Shown piece after piece: positions 51,561 through 60,466 of a stretch of DNA of 64,000 bases. The position numbers and the translations under genes are program-made. Each line of letters begins with the position of its first letter. The stretch's first letter is position 1. The DNA comes from Rs1 sp000416275 (lineage in GTDB: Bacteria > Pseudomonadota > Gammaproteobacteria > Pseudomonadales > Balneatricaceae): NCBI GenBank assembly GCA_965243635.1, contig OZ251574.1:868001-932000 (forward strand), in the 5' to 3' direction. The notes under the pieces are model-generated. The model was not told where the DNA came from, searched no databases, and saw nothing but the letters and a program-made list of their open reading frames with translations.

Positions 51561-51703
51561 AGCGTTAAAACATCCAGCGCGCTCAACTTAAAGGCGCCTT
51601 GCTTAAAATGCTCGCGACCGTTGACGCTATATTTTGCATTGGTATTGGTATTGGTACCGGTACCGTTCTCCAATTTATACTGCATGCCAATAGCCGTATC
51701 GTC
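51561..51703 (-). pseudogene. Duplicated C-terminal fragment of the autotransporter
   Basis: This stretch is highly similar to 48587-48722, the last 45 or so codons of the autotransporter (shared AGCGTTAAAACATCCAGCGC and GAGCATTTTAAGCAAGG on the coding strand). It has a short deletion and an in-frame hexanucleotide expansion (ATTGGT/ACCGGT units at 51643-51664). No upstream barrel sequence accompanies it. Confidence 0.85.
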
Positions 51704-51828
51704 ACGCAATTGCATGCAATATCCAAGCTGCCATACTTAAATTCTATTTAGCAGTATGTACGGCTGAATCGTCTAGTTTCAATCAGGCCCCGGTTATTAT
51801 ACCCTCTGCATTTAGTCGCGCTAAAATG

Positions 51829-53700
51829 CTAGCTGATAAACTGAGAGGATGAAGCTTTTAACTGCATCGCCAGTTCAGATAGGTTGCTACTGGCCTGTTC
51901 GGTTTGATTGGCACCATCCACCGATGATTCGGTGATATTACCAATCGATATAATGTTCTGATTAATATCAGTCATCACCAAGCCCTGTTTCTCGGCGATA
52001 GATGAGATTTGTTGGTTGATCTCATCTATCGCTAAAACTTGCACCACTATCGCTGCGAAAGCGTCGCCAGCGGCGGAGGTTTGCGAGACGTTTTGCTGCA
52101 CTTTTTGGCGGCTATCGGTCATTAAATTGACCGCTTTGTTTGATCGGCTCTGCAGAGAATCTATGGTCAATTGGATTTTTTTGGTGGCTGTTTGAGTGCT
52201 GGCAGCAAGTGTTCTAACTTCATCGGCAACCACCGCGAACCCTCTTCCCTGTTCGCCGGCACGGGCCGCTTCGATAGCAGCATTTAACGCCAGTAGGTTG
52301 GTCTGCTCGGCAATGCTCTGTATTACCTCTAACACCGAACCTATTTGAATGCTGTCTTCGTCTACCTGTCTCATTGCCTCAGCAGCATCCTCGAAGCTAT
52401 TGGAGAGGGTTTTTATATTTCGAGCTGAGGTGTTTATCACGTGCTGCCCCTCTCTAGATGTCTCATTAGCTGCACTGGCGGTGGCGGTGGCCTGTAATGC
52501 GCATTTTGCGATGTCCTCGACTGCCGCTGCCATTTCGTCAATTCTGTGGGTCAATTGGGTGGTTTGTTCTCGCTGTGCTTTGATGCCCTGGTTGGTATTC
52601 GTAGAGATGTCACCCATATCGTCAGTCGCTATGGTTAATTTATCTGTCACGCCATTCACTTTTCCTAGAATAATCTGAAATTTCTCCAGCATATTATTGA
52701 ACGCCAGACCGGTATCGCCAATTTCGTCTTTATTGGTGATGGGGATGCGGGTGGTTAAATCATTATTCTCGGCCACGTATTGCATGATGCTAGATAGCTG
52801 TTGCAAAGGTCTCAAAACGCTGACCGAGAGTAAAAATATCATCGCAATTACGATCAGTGTGAAAAATGCACTGATAATGTCTTCAATAATGACTAAGGTA
52901 TCGACACTCCCTATTTCAGCTTCGATGTTACTCTGTAAATTGACCGCTAGTTTTTGAATAATCTCTTCGGCAGTATGGACCGAGTTGCGCATTTCCCCTA
53001 ACAGCCCCTGATTGCTGTCTAGGCCAATTAGGACTTGCTGGTTGACCAGCTGCATAAAGCTTGTTTGATACTGCTGCATTAAGTGTTTTAATTGTTGTTT
53101 GGTCGCTGCGTCGTGTTGGCTGTTGTTTAAATGCTGGAAAAATAGCTCAATTGTGGTTTGAAATTGATGGCTGTATTCTAAATCGAGACGCAGCATAAAG
53201 TCTTTTTCATTGCGTCTTAACTGCAGCATGTCAGCTCTTAGGAATTGGTCGTTAACGGCAATTATTTTACCTTCTGCCCTATGCACAGAATCCCTTAAAT
53301 CGCCATATAATCCATCATTTGGATCTAGACCAATGGTTTTTTGTAGTGCAAATACTTGTTCTAACAGGTGTCGGTAACGTTTGATGCTAGTGGCTGTTTG
53401 AGTAACCATCTTGATATTTAGATTCGCCATCTTAGCGACTCGATAGAGGTTCGCTACTTGGAGGTCTAGCTGTGCAAAATTGTGATTAAATTTATCGATA
53501 TACTTGAGCTTTTTACGGGCTAAGAAGTCTTTTTCATTGCGCCTTAGTTTCAGCATGCCAATTTCTACCAGTCCCAAGTTTAATTTAACTTGGTCAAAGG
53601 ACTCGACTTTTCTTACCGTGTATTGACCGATCGAGAAGATGCCAACCATGGATAGAAAAATAATTAACCCGACTAAAATAAATTTCTTTTTTAGTGTCAT
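51829..53700 (-). CDS. Methyl-accepting chemotaxis protein with HBM-type sensor
   Basis: A 623-residue receptor. TM1 is at about 7-27. The periplasmic domain (about 30-280) contains two copies of the motif LRRNEKDF (in MLKLRRNEKDFLARKKL and MLQLRRNEKDFMLRLDL), the hallmark of helical bimodular (HBM) sensors such as McpS, which bind TCA-cycle acids or acetate. TM2 is near 285-305, then HAMP and the signalling tip SIAEQTNLLALNAAIEAARA. ATG at 53700. It is flanked by an autotransporter fragment on one side and a MITE on the other. Confidence 0.92.
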   Translation of the reverse strand: MTLKKKFILVGLIIFLSMVGIFSIGQYTVRKVESFDQVKLNLGLVEIGMLKLRRNEKDFLARKKLKYIDKFNHNFAQLDLQVANLYRVAKMANLNIKMVTQTATSIKRYRHLLEQVFALQKTIGLDPNDGLYGDLRDSVHRAEGKIIAVNDQFLRADMLQLRRNEKDFMLRLDLEYSHQFQTTIELFFQHLNNSQHDAATKQQLKHLMQQYQTSFMQLVNQQVLIGLDSNQGLLGEMRNSVHTAEEIIQKLAVNLQSNIEAEIGSVDTLVIIEDIISAFFTLIVIAMIFLLSVSVLRPLQQLSSIMQYVAENNDLTTRIPITNKDEIGDTGLAFNNMLEKFQIILGKVNGVTDKLTIATDDMGDISTNTNQGIKAQREQTTQLTHRIDEMAAAVEDIAKCALQATATASAANETSREGQHVINTSARNIKTLSNSFEDAAEAMRQVDEDSIQIGSVLEVIQSIAEQTNLLALNAAIEAARAGEQGRGFAVVADEVRTLAASTQTATKKIQLTIDSLQSRSNKAVNLMTDSRQKVQQNVSQTSAAGDAFAAIVVQVLAIDEINQQISSIAEKQGLVMTDINQNIISIGNITESSVDGANQTEQASSNLSELAMQLKASSSQFIS

Positions 53701-53938
53701 AGTTTGATTCCTTAATAGGGGTGTTTGAACGTTTAAATCAACCGCTAATTATACTGATAGATGAGTCACAGTAAGTGGTTGCGAAGCAGGCGGTGGTTAG
53801 CGGTAAAAAGCTTCGGTTACAGGAAAATCTACCAGGGGTTTATCTTCTCGGCAGCCACTTGCTGACAAAATAATTTGTTGAATGAAATAGGTTTATAACC
53901 TAAAAGTATGACAGTTTTATGAAACAGCCTGAGATTAA

Positions 53939-54098
53939 CCTGAATCCGTGACTTCAAAGTGAATACAGAGTGTAAAATATTGGTTTTACGGTGGAATTGA
54001 AAAATCTTAGCTGCACCCGTAGGTTCAGTGGGCATTTTTCTAACCGCTGTAGAATCAAGAGCTTGCGCTATGTGGTGCAGTGAAGTCACTGATTCAGG
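53939..54098 (-). repeat. MITE-like repeat, 160-bp copy with target duplication
   Basis: It reads CCTGAATCCGTGACTTCA at its left and TGAAGTCACTGATTCAGG at its right, flanked by ATTAA at 53934-53938 and 54099-54103. It has the same internal deletion as the 11166 copy, in the opposite orientation. Confidence 0.92.
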
Positions 54099-54103
54099 AT
54101 TAA

Positions 54104-54404
54104 GCTAGGTTGTTGAAATTTTTGATTAAAATGCATGAAATGCAGATGAGCCTTATCGCAGTGAATGCAGGGCAGTAAGAGTTTTTCGGTCTATGAGGGT
54201 AGATGAGGTGATGATGAGAAATAGCTCAGAATAAGCTGCGCATGAAGGATTTATGCAAGCTTGAAAAGATAGTAAACACCGAGCGGCTCTCTCATCCAAG
54301 ACTGCTTTTGCTGTAGGGGGATAATAGGACTGAAGAGGGCGCTAACCTCCCAATAAATTGAACTTTATCTAATCTTATCTGCGATCACAGTGGCGAATTG
54401 AAGG
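54104..54404. other. Spacer downstream of zapA
   Basis: In many gammaproteobacteria 6S RNA (ssrS) follows zapA. I read the minus strand here for a long rod-like RNA and could not identify conserved 6S sequence. An ssrS gene is possible but not supported. Confidence 0.3.
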
Positions 54405-54698
54405 TTAGGCCTTGTTATCTTCAGAGGTAAGTGACTTGTTGATTTTTTCAGAGAGCCTCAGCATAGTGTCTTCCATCTGCTCGCGCTGCTCTACCTTTCC
54501 CGAGAGAAATTCATTGCTGATGTTTAAAGCGGCCATCACTGCGATGCGTTCCATGCCGATGATTTTTCCACCGGAGCGAATTTCCTGCATTTTATTGTTC
54601 AGATGATTTGCTGATGCGAGTAAATCCGCCTCGTTTTCTGCTGGGCAGCCGACCACAAACTCTTTTTCTAATAATTTGATAGTGACGTTTTTGTTCAT
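54405..54698 (-). CDS. zapA: Cell division protein ZapA
   Basis: A 97-residue FtsZ-associated protein. The N-terminal domain begins VTIKLLEKEFVVGCPAENEADL and LLASANHLNNKMQEIR, and a C-terminal coiled coil ends in LRLSEKINKSL. ZapA dimers cross-link FtsZ filaments at midcell. It overlaps the upstream coiled-coil gene by four bases (54695-54698), so they are coupled. Confidence 0.93.
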   Translation of the reverse strand: MNKNVTIKLLEKEFVVGCPAENEADLLASANHLNNKMQEIRSGGKIIGMERIAVMAALNISNEFLSGKVEQREQMEDTMLRLSEKINKSLTSEDNKA

Positions 54699-55030
54699 GA
54701 GTTTTGCTCCAGTGCTTTCAGGCGACTGATCATTTTTTCGATGTGACTTTTGGTTCTGTCATTGAGCTGAGCTAACTTGGACTTTTCTTGTAGCGCTTGT
54801 TGTTCCGATGATCTGGCACGCAGCTCTTTTGCAGACATGTCTTGAAATTTTTTATCCAGCTCGTCATAGCGGGTCATCAGCTGTTGGTATTCAGCTCTGC
54901 GATCTTGTTCGGCTTGGTTGGCGCTGGCAACTCTGTTCTGTAATTGTAGGTTGCTCTCTTCTAAATTATCAGTGTGGGTTAATAATCTTTCAATTTGAAC
55001 TTCGAGTTGCGCTAAATATGATTCGGTCAT
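54695..55030 (-). CDS. Coiled-coil protein, TIGR02449/ZapB-like
   Basis: A 111-residue, almost entirely helical protein with heptad pattern throughout and the ending IEKMISRLKALEQ, typical of the TIGR02449 family next to zapA. Its position and coiled-coil nature suggest a ZapB-like partner of ZapA in the division ring. It is longer than usual family members (about 70 residues), with extra heptads in the middle. It is divergent from ygfB with a MITE between. Confidence 0.8.
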   Translation of the reverse strand: MTESYLAQLEVQIERLLTHTDNLEESNLQLQNRVASANQAEQDRRAEYQQLMTRYDELDKKFQDMSAKELRARSSEQQALQEKSKLAQLNDRTKSHIEKMISRLKALEQNS

Positions 55031-55212
55031 GGTTTATCCAAGGGCCAATGGTAAGTTACGTGGGCTAGGGAGCTGGCCGAAAACAGCCTGCTTTAATGAA
55101 GGCCTATAACGGCCTTGGCTGTATAGTTGAACTTAACGCTGAATTTACTAAAACAGTATCACTCTCACTAGGGTCGCTATTCTCGGTCGAACTCTTAGCC
55201 TGCAATCTATAA

Positions 55213-55372
55213 CCTGAATCAGTGACTTCACTGCACCACATAGCGCAAGCTATTGATTCTACAGCGGTTAGAAAAATACTCGCTGAACCTATGGGTGCCG
55301 CTAAGATTTTTCAATTCCAGAGTAGAGCCAATATATTACACTCTGTACTCACTTTGAAGTCACTGATTCAGG
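55213..55372 (+). repeat. MITE-like repeat, 160-bp copy with target duplication
   Basis: CCTGAATCAGTGACTTCA...TGAAGTCACTGATTCAGG flanked by TATAA at 55208-55212 and 55373-55377. It lies in the divergent promoter region between the ZapB-like gene and ygfB. The rest of 55031-55558 shows no gene. Confidence 0.92.
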
Positions 55373-55558
55373 TATAAGTATTTATTTGCAAAATAATTGT
55401 ATATTTGAAATCAAATAACTGATCTATAGCTGAGTTTTTCAAATATTATTTAAGTATAATGCTAGGATGCGGCAATAGAAATATATAGCTGCATTTTCCT
55501 TAGATTAATTGCAAATCTAGCGTTAAGTACTTCACCGAAAACCAATAAATGGATAGAC

Positions 55559-56173
55559 ATGAGCGACAATAATCAAATTAATCTCGAAAAATTAAGTTTT
55601 GACGACCTTGCAGATATATTAGTCAGTGAAAAAATCACTATGGTTTCTCCGGCCGAACTGCATGGTTTAGTCAGTGGTCAATTAGCCAGTGGGGCGCGTT
55701 TTAGTCACGATTTATGGTTGCAAATGGCGCATGACTTTTTGGATGTCGAAGGCTTTCAACACGAATCGAGTAAAGTCGGATTAGTGGCTGTCTATCAGCA
55801 GTCTTTATCCCAGTTTGAAAGCTTGGATATGAGTCTAGATTTATTATTACCTGACGATGAAGAGTATGAGGTGAGCCAAAGAGTTGAGTCCCTAGGTCTT
55901 TGGGTGCAAGGGTTTTTGGCCGGTTTTGGCATGCAGGGGCGACAAACTGATAAAAGTCTAGCGGCTGACGCCAAAGAAATGTTGAATGATCTCAGCCAAA
56001 TCGGACAAGTAGCTAGTGTCGATTTGGAAGAAAATGAAGAGAGCGAAGCTAATTTTGTTGAGCTGAGTGAGTATGTTCGCATGGGTGCTATGTATATTTT
56101 TACTGAGTGTAACCAAGCGGATAAATCAGGCCAGACAGATCAGTCAGCTGAAATTAAGCCGACAGTGCACTGA
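55559..56173 (+). CDS. ygfB: UPF0149 family protein YgfB
   Basis: A 204-residue acidic protein with the family pattern SPAELHGLVSGQLASG, LLLPDDEEYEVSQRVESLG and LWVQGFLAGFG, and the late FVELSEYVRMGAMYIFTE. In Pseudomonas YgfB has been linked to control of beta-lactamase expression through AlpA; the general role is unclear. It is first in the ygfB-pepP-ubiH-ubiI order, divergent from zapA genes as in relatives. Confidence 0.92.
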   Translation: MSDNNQINLEKLSFDDLADILVSEKITMVSPAELHGLVSGQLASGARFSHDLWLQMAHDFLDVEGFQHESSKVGLVAVYQQSLSQFESLDMSLDLLLPDDEEYEVSQRVESLGLWVQGFLAGFGMQGRQTDKSLAADAKEMLNDLSQIGQVASVDLEENEESEANFVELSEYVRMGAMYIFTECNQADKSGQTDQSAEIKPTVH

Positions 56174-56200
56174 TTGAATCCCAGCTAAGATAAAGTGAGA

Positions 56201-56301
56201 CCTCAGCATAACTGCTGCGCTCGGTAATGCGGCGTTAAAAACCGGCTCAATATGCTCATTTATATCAGTAATACCGATAAAGAAGGGCGCACGGATTCAG
56301 G
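56201..56301. repeat. Second repeat family, partial copy, abutting a MITE end
   Basis: GAGACCTCAGCATAAC followed by the block GGCGTTAAAAACCGGCTC and CAATATGCTCATTTA, which matches 9848-9932 in reverse complement. It ends with CACGGATTCAGG, the terminal sequence of the other MITE family, at 56290-56301, as if one element had inserted beside or been truncated by the other. It lies between ygfB and pepP. Confidence 0.7.
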
Positions 56302-56347
56302 TAATAGTGAGCAACAGTCTCCTAATAGCTAAGAATAAGGAAAAATA

Positions 56348-57673
56348 ATGATCGAGAATATTAGTCAGGTAGAGTTCTCACAAAGACGCGCTGCACTACT
56401 GCAACAACTTGAAGATAATTGTGCCGTTATTATTCAATCTGCGCCTATGGTTAATCGCAATAGCGACGTAGATTATCTGTTTCGTCAAGACAGTGACTTT
56501 TTTTACTTTACCGGTTTTAACGAGCCGGATGCAGTGCTGCTGTTAACAAGAGTGGCTGGTGAAGTACAGTATCAAGTGTTCTGCCAGCCGCGAGACAAGA
56601 AAATGGAAATATGGTTTGGCTATCGCTGTGGTGAACAGGGGTTGCTAGATAACTTTAACGTAGACGCTGCCTATAGCAATGATTTGCTCGCTGAAAAAAT
56701 GCCAGAACTGCTCAACGGTGTAAAAAATCTATACTACAGTTTAGGACGGGTCAGCTTAAACGAGCGAGTGCATGGCTGGCTAGCGACAATGCGCAAGCGT
56801 AGTCGTCAGGGTGTGATAGCGCCTTCCCATCTCTTACAGCTTGATGATGTTGCCCATGAAATGCGTTTGATAAAGTCAGCGACAGAGCAAGATCTGCTGC
56901 GACGCGCCTCTGAAATATCCGCTCAAGCGCACATTATAGCGATGCAAGTGTGTAAAGAGCAGATGATGGAATTTCAATTAGATGCGCATATTCAGCATCA
57001 CTTTGCGATGAATGGCAGTCAGCAAGCGGCATACCCAAGTATTGTCGGTGGTGGCAAAAACGCTTGTGTGCTGCATTATATTGAAAATAATCAACAGCTA
57101 AAATCAGGTGATTTGGTGTTGATTGACGCCGGTGCCGAATATCAGTACTACGCGGGCGATATTACTAGAACCTTCCCGATCAATGGTAAATTTAGCGCCG
57201 AGCAAGCGGCATTGTATGAGGTTGTGCTACAGGCCAATCTTGAGTGCACGGCGATGATTAAGCCTGGTACTTCTTGGGGGGCGATTCACGATCATGCCGT
57301 CCTAGTGATCACCAGTGGTTTACAATCGCTAGGTTTGCTCAAGGGCGAGTTGCATGAATTAATAGAAAGTGAGTCGTACCGCGAATTCTTCATGCACAAG
57401 TTAGGTCACTGGCTAGGTATGGATGTTCATGATGTGGGCAATTACAAGCAGGCTGGAGAGTGGCGTCAGTTACAGGCCGGCATGGTGATGACCGTTGAAC
57501 CGGGTATTTATGTCGCCATCGATAATATGGATGTAGAGGCGCGCTGGCGCGGTATTGGCATACGCATCGAGGATGATGTATTGATTACGGCGACCGGTTG
57601 CGAAGTCATGACGGAATCGGTGCCTAAAACCATCGTTGAGATTGAAGCTCTGATGGCTGGCGGTAGTGTATAG
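56348..57673 (+). CDS. pepP: Xaa-Pro aminopeptidase
   Basis: A 441-residue metallopeptidase removing an N-terminal residue before proline. The N-terminal creatinase-like domain contains NSDVDYLFRQDSDFFYFTGF. The pita-bread catalytic domain has metal ligands in LIDAGAEY, YAGDITRTF, HKLGHWLGMDVHDVG, MTVEPGIY and GIRIEDDVL. Length matches E. coli PepP. It sits 174 bases after ygfB, with a repeat between, and 71 bases before ubiH. Confidence 0.96.
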   Translation: MIENISQVEFSQRRAALLQQLEDNCAVIIQSAPMVNRNSDVDYLFRQDSDFFYFTGFNEPDAVLLLTRVAGEVQYQVFCQPRDKKMEIWFGYRCGEQGLLDNFNVDAAYSNDLLAEKMPELLNGVKNLYYSLGRVSLNERVHGWLATMRKRSRQGVIAPSHLLQLDDVAHEMRLIKSATEQDLLRRASEISAQAHIIAMQVCKEQMMEFQLDAHIQHHFAMNGSQQAAYPSIVGGGKNACVLHYIENNQQLKSGDLVLIDAGAEYQYYAGDITRTFPINGKFSAEQAALYEVVLQANLECTAMIKPGTSWGAIHDHAVLVITSGLQSLGLLKGELHELIESESYREFFMHKLGHWLGMDVHDVGNYKQAGEWRQLQAGMVMTVEPGIYVAIDNMDVEARWRGIGIRIEDDVLITATGCEVMTESVPKTIVEIEALMAGGSV

Positions 57674-57744
57674 AAAAGCTGACGGGCGCGGTGTCAGATC
57701 GCTAGCGCCGTTGTTGTACGATACTTTTGATTGGGATAACTTTG

Positions 57745-58998
57745 ATGAAACAGCATTATGACATAGTCATTATGGGAGCGGGTATGGTCGGCTCTAGTTT
57801 TGCGGTGGCGATGCTGGATCGGGCCAAATCGCTGGACTTGTCGATCGCATTAATCGAACCTAATGCTCTGCAAACAGACTCTTCACTTGAAAACCAGCAA
57901 GCTAGCTTCGATAGCCGTGCGACCGCTCTCTCCTATGGTTCTGCAATTATTTACCAGCAATTATCGGTGTGGGATGAATTGCAGCGTCATGTACAGGCCA
58001 TAGCAAAGATTCACGTGTCAGATAAAGGTCACTTTGGTGTCGCCAGATTAAGCGCCGAGCAGGAAAATCTAGCGGCCTTAGGCTATGTGGTGGAAAACAA
58101 GTGGCTGGGAGATGTGCTGTATCGACATCTAGCTGAGAGTGAACAAGCTAAAAAATTAGATTTTTGCTGTCCTGCCAGCGTCGAAAAAATTGAGCGGGTC
58201 GACGGTCTGATGCACCTGCAAGTCAAGTATCGGCAAACCGAGTATCAAGTGACTACTCAGCTGGTGGTGATGGCTGATGGCGGCCGATCGAAACTCCGTG
58301 AAAAATTGGGTATTAGTTACAGTGAAACGCATTATCAGCAGCATGCGCTGGTGGCTAATCTCGCTGTAGATCGCGCTCATCAAAATATCGCCTACGAACG
58401 CTTTACCGATACTGGACCGATTGCGTTGCTGCCTTTACTGACCAGACAGAGGCAGCACCGCTGTGGATTGATCTGGACGATACCTGAGCAGGAAATTGAG
58501 CAGGTGTTGGGCTTAAGTGATCGGCAGTTTTTGGCCCGCTTGCAGCAGCGATTTGGCTATCGAGCGGGACGTTTTATCGACGTCGGTGCTCGGGTCAGCT
58601 ATCCGCTAAAATTGCAGACAGCTCAAGAGCAGGTGCGGGCGGGGTTAGTCATCGTTGGCAATGCCGCACATACCTTGCATCCGATTGCCGGCCAAGGGTT
58701 TAATTTGGCGTTGCGCGGGGTGGTTGAATTAGCTCAACAGTTGGTTGCTAGTGCTCAACAAGCACAGAGTTTTGGGGACTACAATATGTTGTATGACTAT
58801 CAGCAGTCCCGTTTGGCAGACCAGCGTACCACGATTGGATTTAGTGATAAAAGTATGCGTTTATTTAGCACTAGCAACCCAATCATCGCCCTGGGAAGGG
58901 ATGCCGGGTTACAATTTTTAGACATATGTCCCGCGGCCAAAACAGTATTCTCTCGTAGTGCAATGGGGCTGACTAGCCCTATGTCACTACTTGACTAA
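57745..58998 (+). CDS. ubiH: Ubiquinone biosynthesis hydroxylase UbiH
   Basis: A 417-residue FAD monooxygenase for ring hydroxylation in ubiquinone synthesis. The FAD dinucleotide fold is DIVIMGAGMVGSSFA, with conserved SFDSRATALSYGS, the middle motif VMADGGRSKLREKLG, and the second FAD motif VIVGNAAHTLHPIAGQGFNL. ATG at 57745 starts directly at the fold; upstream in-frame TTG at 57727 is less likely. It is followed by a paralogue 23 bases later, the usual ubiH-ubiI order, which is the basis for naming. Confidence 0.9.
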   Translation: MKQHYDIVIMGAGMVGSSFAVAMLDRAKSLDLSIALIEPNALQTDSSLENQQASFDSRATALSYGSAIIYQQLSVWDELQRHVQAIAKIHVSDKGHFGVARLSAEQENLAALGYVVENKWLGDVLYRHLAESEQAKKLDFCCPASVEKIERVDGLMHLQVKYRQTEYQVTTQLVVMADGGRSKLREKLGISYSETHYQQHALVANLAVDRAHQNIAYERFTDTGPIALLPLLTRQRQHRCGLIWTIPEQEIEQVLGLSDRQFLARLQQRFGYRAGRFIDVGARVSYPLKLQTAQEQVRAGLVIVGNAAHTLHPIAGQGFNLALRGVVELAQQLVASAQQAQSFGDYNMLYDYQQSRLADQRTTIGFSDKSMRLFSTSNPIIALGRDAGLQFLDICPAAKTVFSRSAMGLTSPMSLLD

Positions 58999-59021
58999 AG
59001 CGCTAGATTTAAGGAGAACAG

Positions 59022-60341
59022 ATGCCAATTGAAGCGCAGTATTCCGAGCTTGATATTATCGTAGTAGGGGCGGGAATGGTCGGCTTAACTGCCGCCTTGG
59101 CCTTTCATAAAACGGGTTTTAAAGTACTAGTGGTAGATGGTCGAGAAGATGATTTATTGCTGTTGCCGAAAAAGCTTGCTCAGCTAAATCAGCAGCTAGA
59201 TGATTTCTCAAGCTACGACAATAGAGTCAGTGCCTTAACTAAGGCCTCAGAAAACATCTTCAGTAAGCTTGATGTCTGGCCGAAAATATTGCAAATGCGC
59301 GCCAGCCCTTATCAGCAAATGCAGGTTTGGGATGGTGAGGGCAGTGGCAGTATCAATTTTTCGTGCGCGGAGCTCTATCGGCAAAATTTAGGCCATATCG
59401 TGGAAAACTCGGTGGCGCTGGCCGCGTTGCTGGCCACTGCAAAAGCACAAAAGCTACCGATAGTGACTGGCGCTAAAGTAGTCTCACTGTCTGATGTCGA
59501 ATCGACGCAAGGGTTTGTGCTGCAGCAACTGGGCTGTGAAAAAACTAACCAAGATGCTGTGCTAGAAACACTGTCTTTAGAGGCCAAACTGATTGTCGGT
59601 GCCGATGGCGCGATGTCGAAGATTCGCCAGCTTGCCGCTATTCCGCTATGGCAGTGGGATTATGGGCATGATGCGATTGTAGCGACGGTAAAAACCAGTA
59701 AAAGTCATCAAAAAACCGCTTGGCAACGTTTTACCAGTGACGGCCCGCTGGCTTTCTTGCCATTGGCAAATAGCCATTTTGCCAGCATTGTCTGGTCTAC
59801 TTCTCCGGCGCACGCTAAAGATTTAATGGCGATGGATGAGCAGACGTTTAAGCGGGCTTTAGCGCAGGCATTTGAACACCGCCTGGGAGATATTGAAAGT
59901 GTCGCCAAGCGGGCGGTTTTCCCACTGCGGCAGCGGCACGCGCAACACTATGTGAAAAGTGGTTTAGCCTTGATCGGTGATGCGATACACACCATTCATC
60001 CTCTGGCTGGTCAGGGGGTTAACTTGGGATTGTTAGATGCGGCGGCGCTGGCTGAAATACTGGCGATTGCCAAACAGCGTCATCAATTTATTGGCAGTGG
60101 TGCCCTATTAAAGCGGTATCAGAGAATGCGTCATACTGAAAACCTGAAAATGTCAGCAGCTATGCAGGGCTTTAAGTGGTTATTTGAGCCGCAAAACACC
60201 GTGCTTACTATCGGCCGAAACTTAGGTATGAAGCTGCTAAATCGGAGCTCGGTGCTGAAACAGCATATTATTCAGCAGGCGATGGGCCTATCTGGAGACC
60301 TACCGGCACTGGCAAAACCAGACAACCCGATAAAAATCTGA
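59022..60341 (+). CDS. ubiI: Ubiquinone biosynthesis hydroxylase UbiI (VisC)
   Basis: A 439-residue FAD monooxygenase paralogous to the preceding gene. It has DIIVVGAGMVGLTAALAF, SYDNRVSALTKASE, VGADGAMSKIRQLA and LIGDAIHTIHPLAGQGVNL. E. coli UbiI performs C5 hydroxylation; assignment to UbiI rests on position after ubiH and similarity to VisC. It is slightly longer than E. coli UbiI (400) because of insertions near residues 45-60 and 165-190. ATG at 59022 follows AAGGAG. Confidence 0.85.
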   Translation: MPIEAQYSELDIIVVGAGMVGLTAALAFHKTGFKVLVVDGREDDLLLLPKKLAQLNQQLDDFSSYDNRVSALTKASENIFSKLDVWPKILQMRASPYQQMQVWDGEGSGSINFSCAELYRQNLGHIVENSVALAALLATAKAQKLPIVTGAKVVSLSDVESTQGFVLQQLGCEKTNQDAVLETLSLEAKLIVGADGAMSKIRQLAAIPLWQWDYGHDAIVATVKTSKSHQKTAWQRFTSDGPLAFLPLANSHFASIVWSTSPAHAKDLMAMDEQTFKRALAQAFEHRLGDIESVAKRAVFPLRQRHAQHYVKSGLALIGDAIHTIHPLAGQGVNLGLLDAAALAEILAIAKQRHQFIGSGALLKRYQRMRHTENLKMSAAMQGFKWLFEPQNTVLTIGRNLGMKLLNRSSVLKQHIIQQAMGLSGDLPALAKPDNPIKI

Positions 60342-60466
60342 AATTAGCTGCGCTTTTAGTAACAATTTTGAGGCTGTAAAGGTAAAATACTCAGCCAAAA
60401 TTATACGGTGACTTGCTGTTGAAAAGACAGCGCTCACTGCTGACCAAATTAAACGATGGAATTTAC

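Noticed and set aside
54104..54404. 6S RNA gene downstream of zapA
   Set aside because: The position is right, but I could not find recognisable 6S sequence or a convincing long rod-like fold by eye. A covariance-model search would decide.
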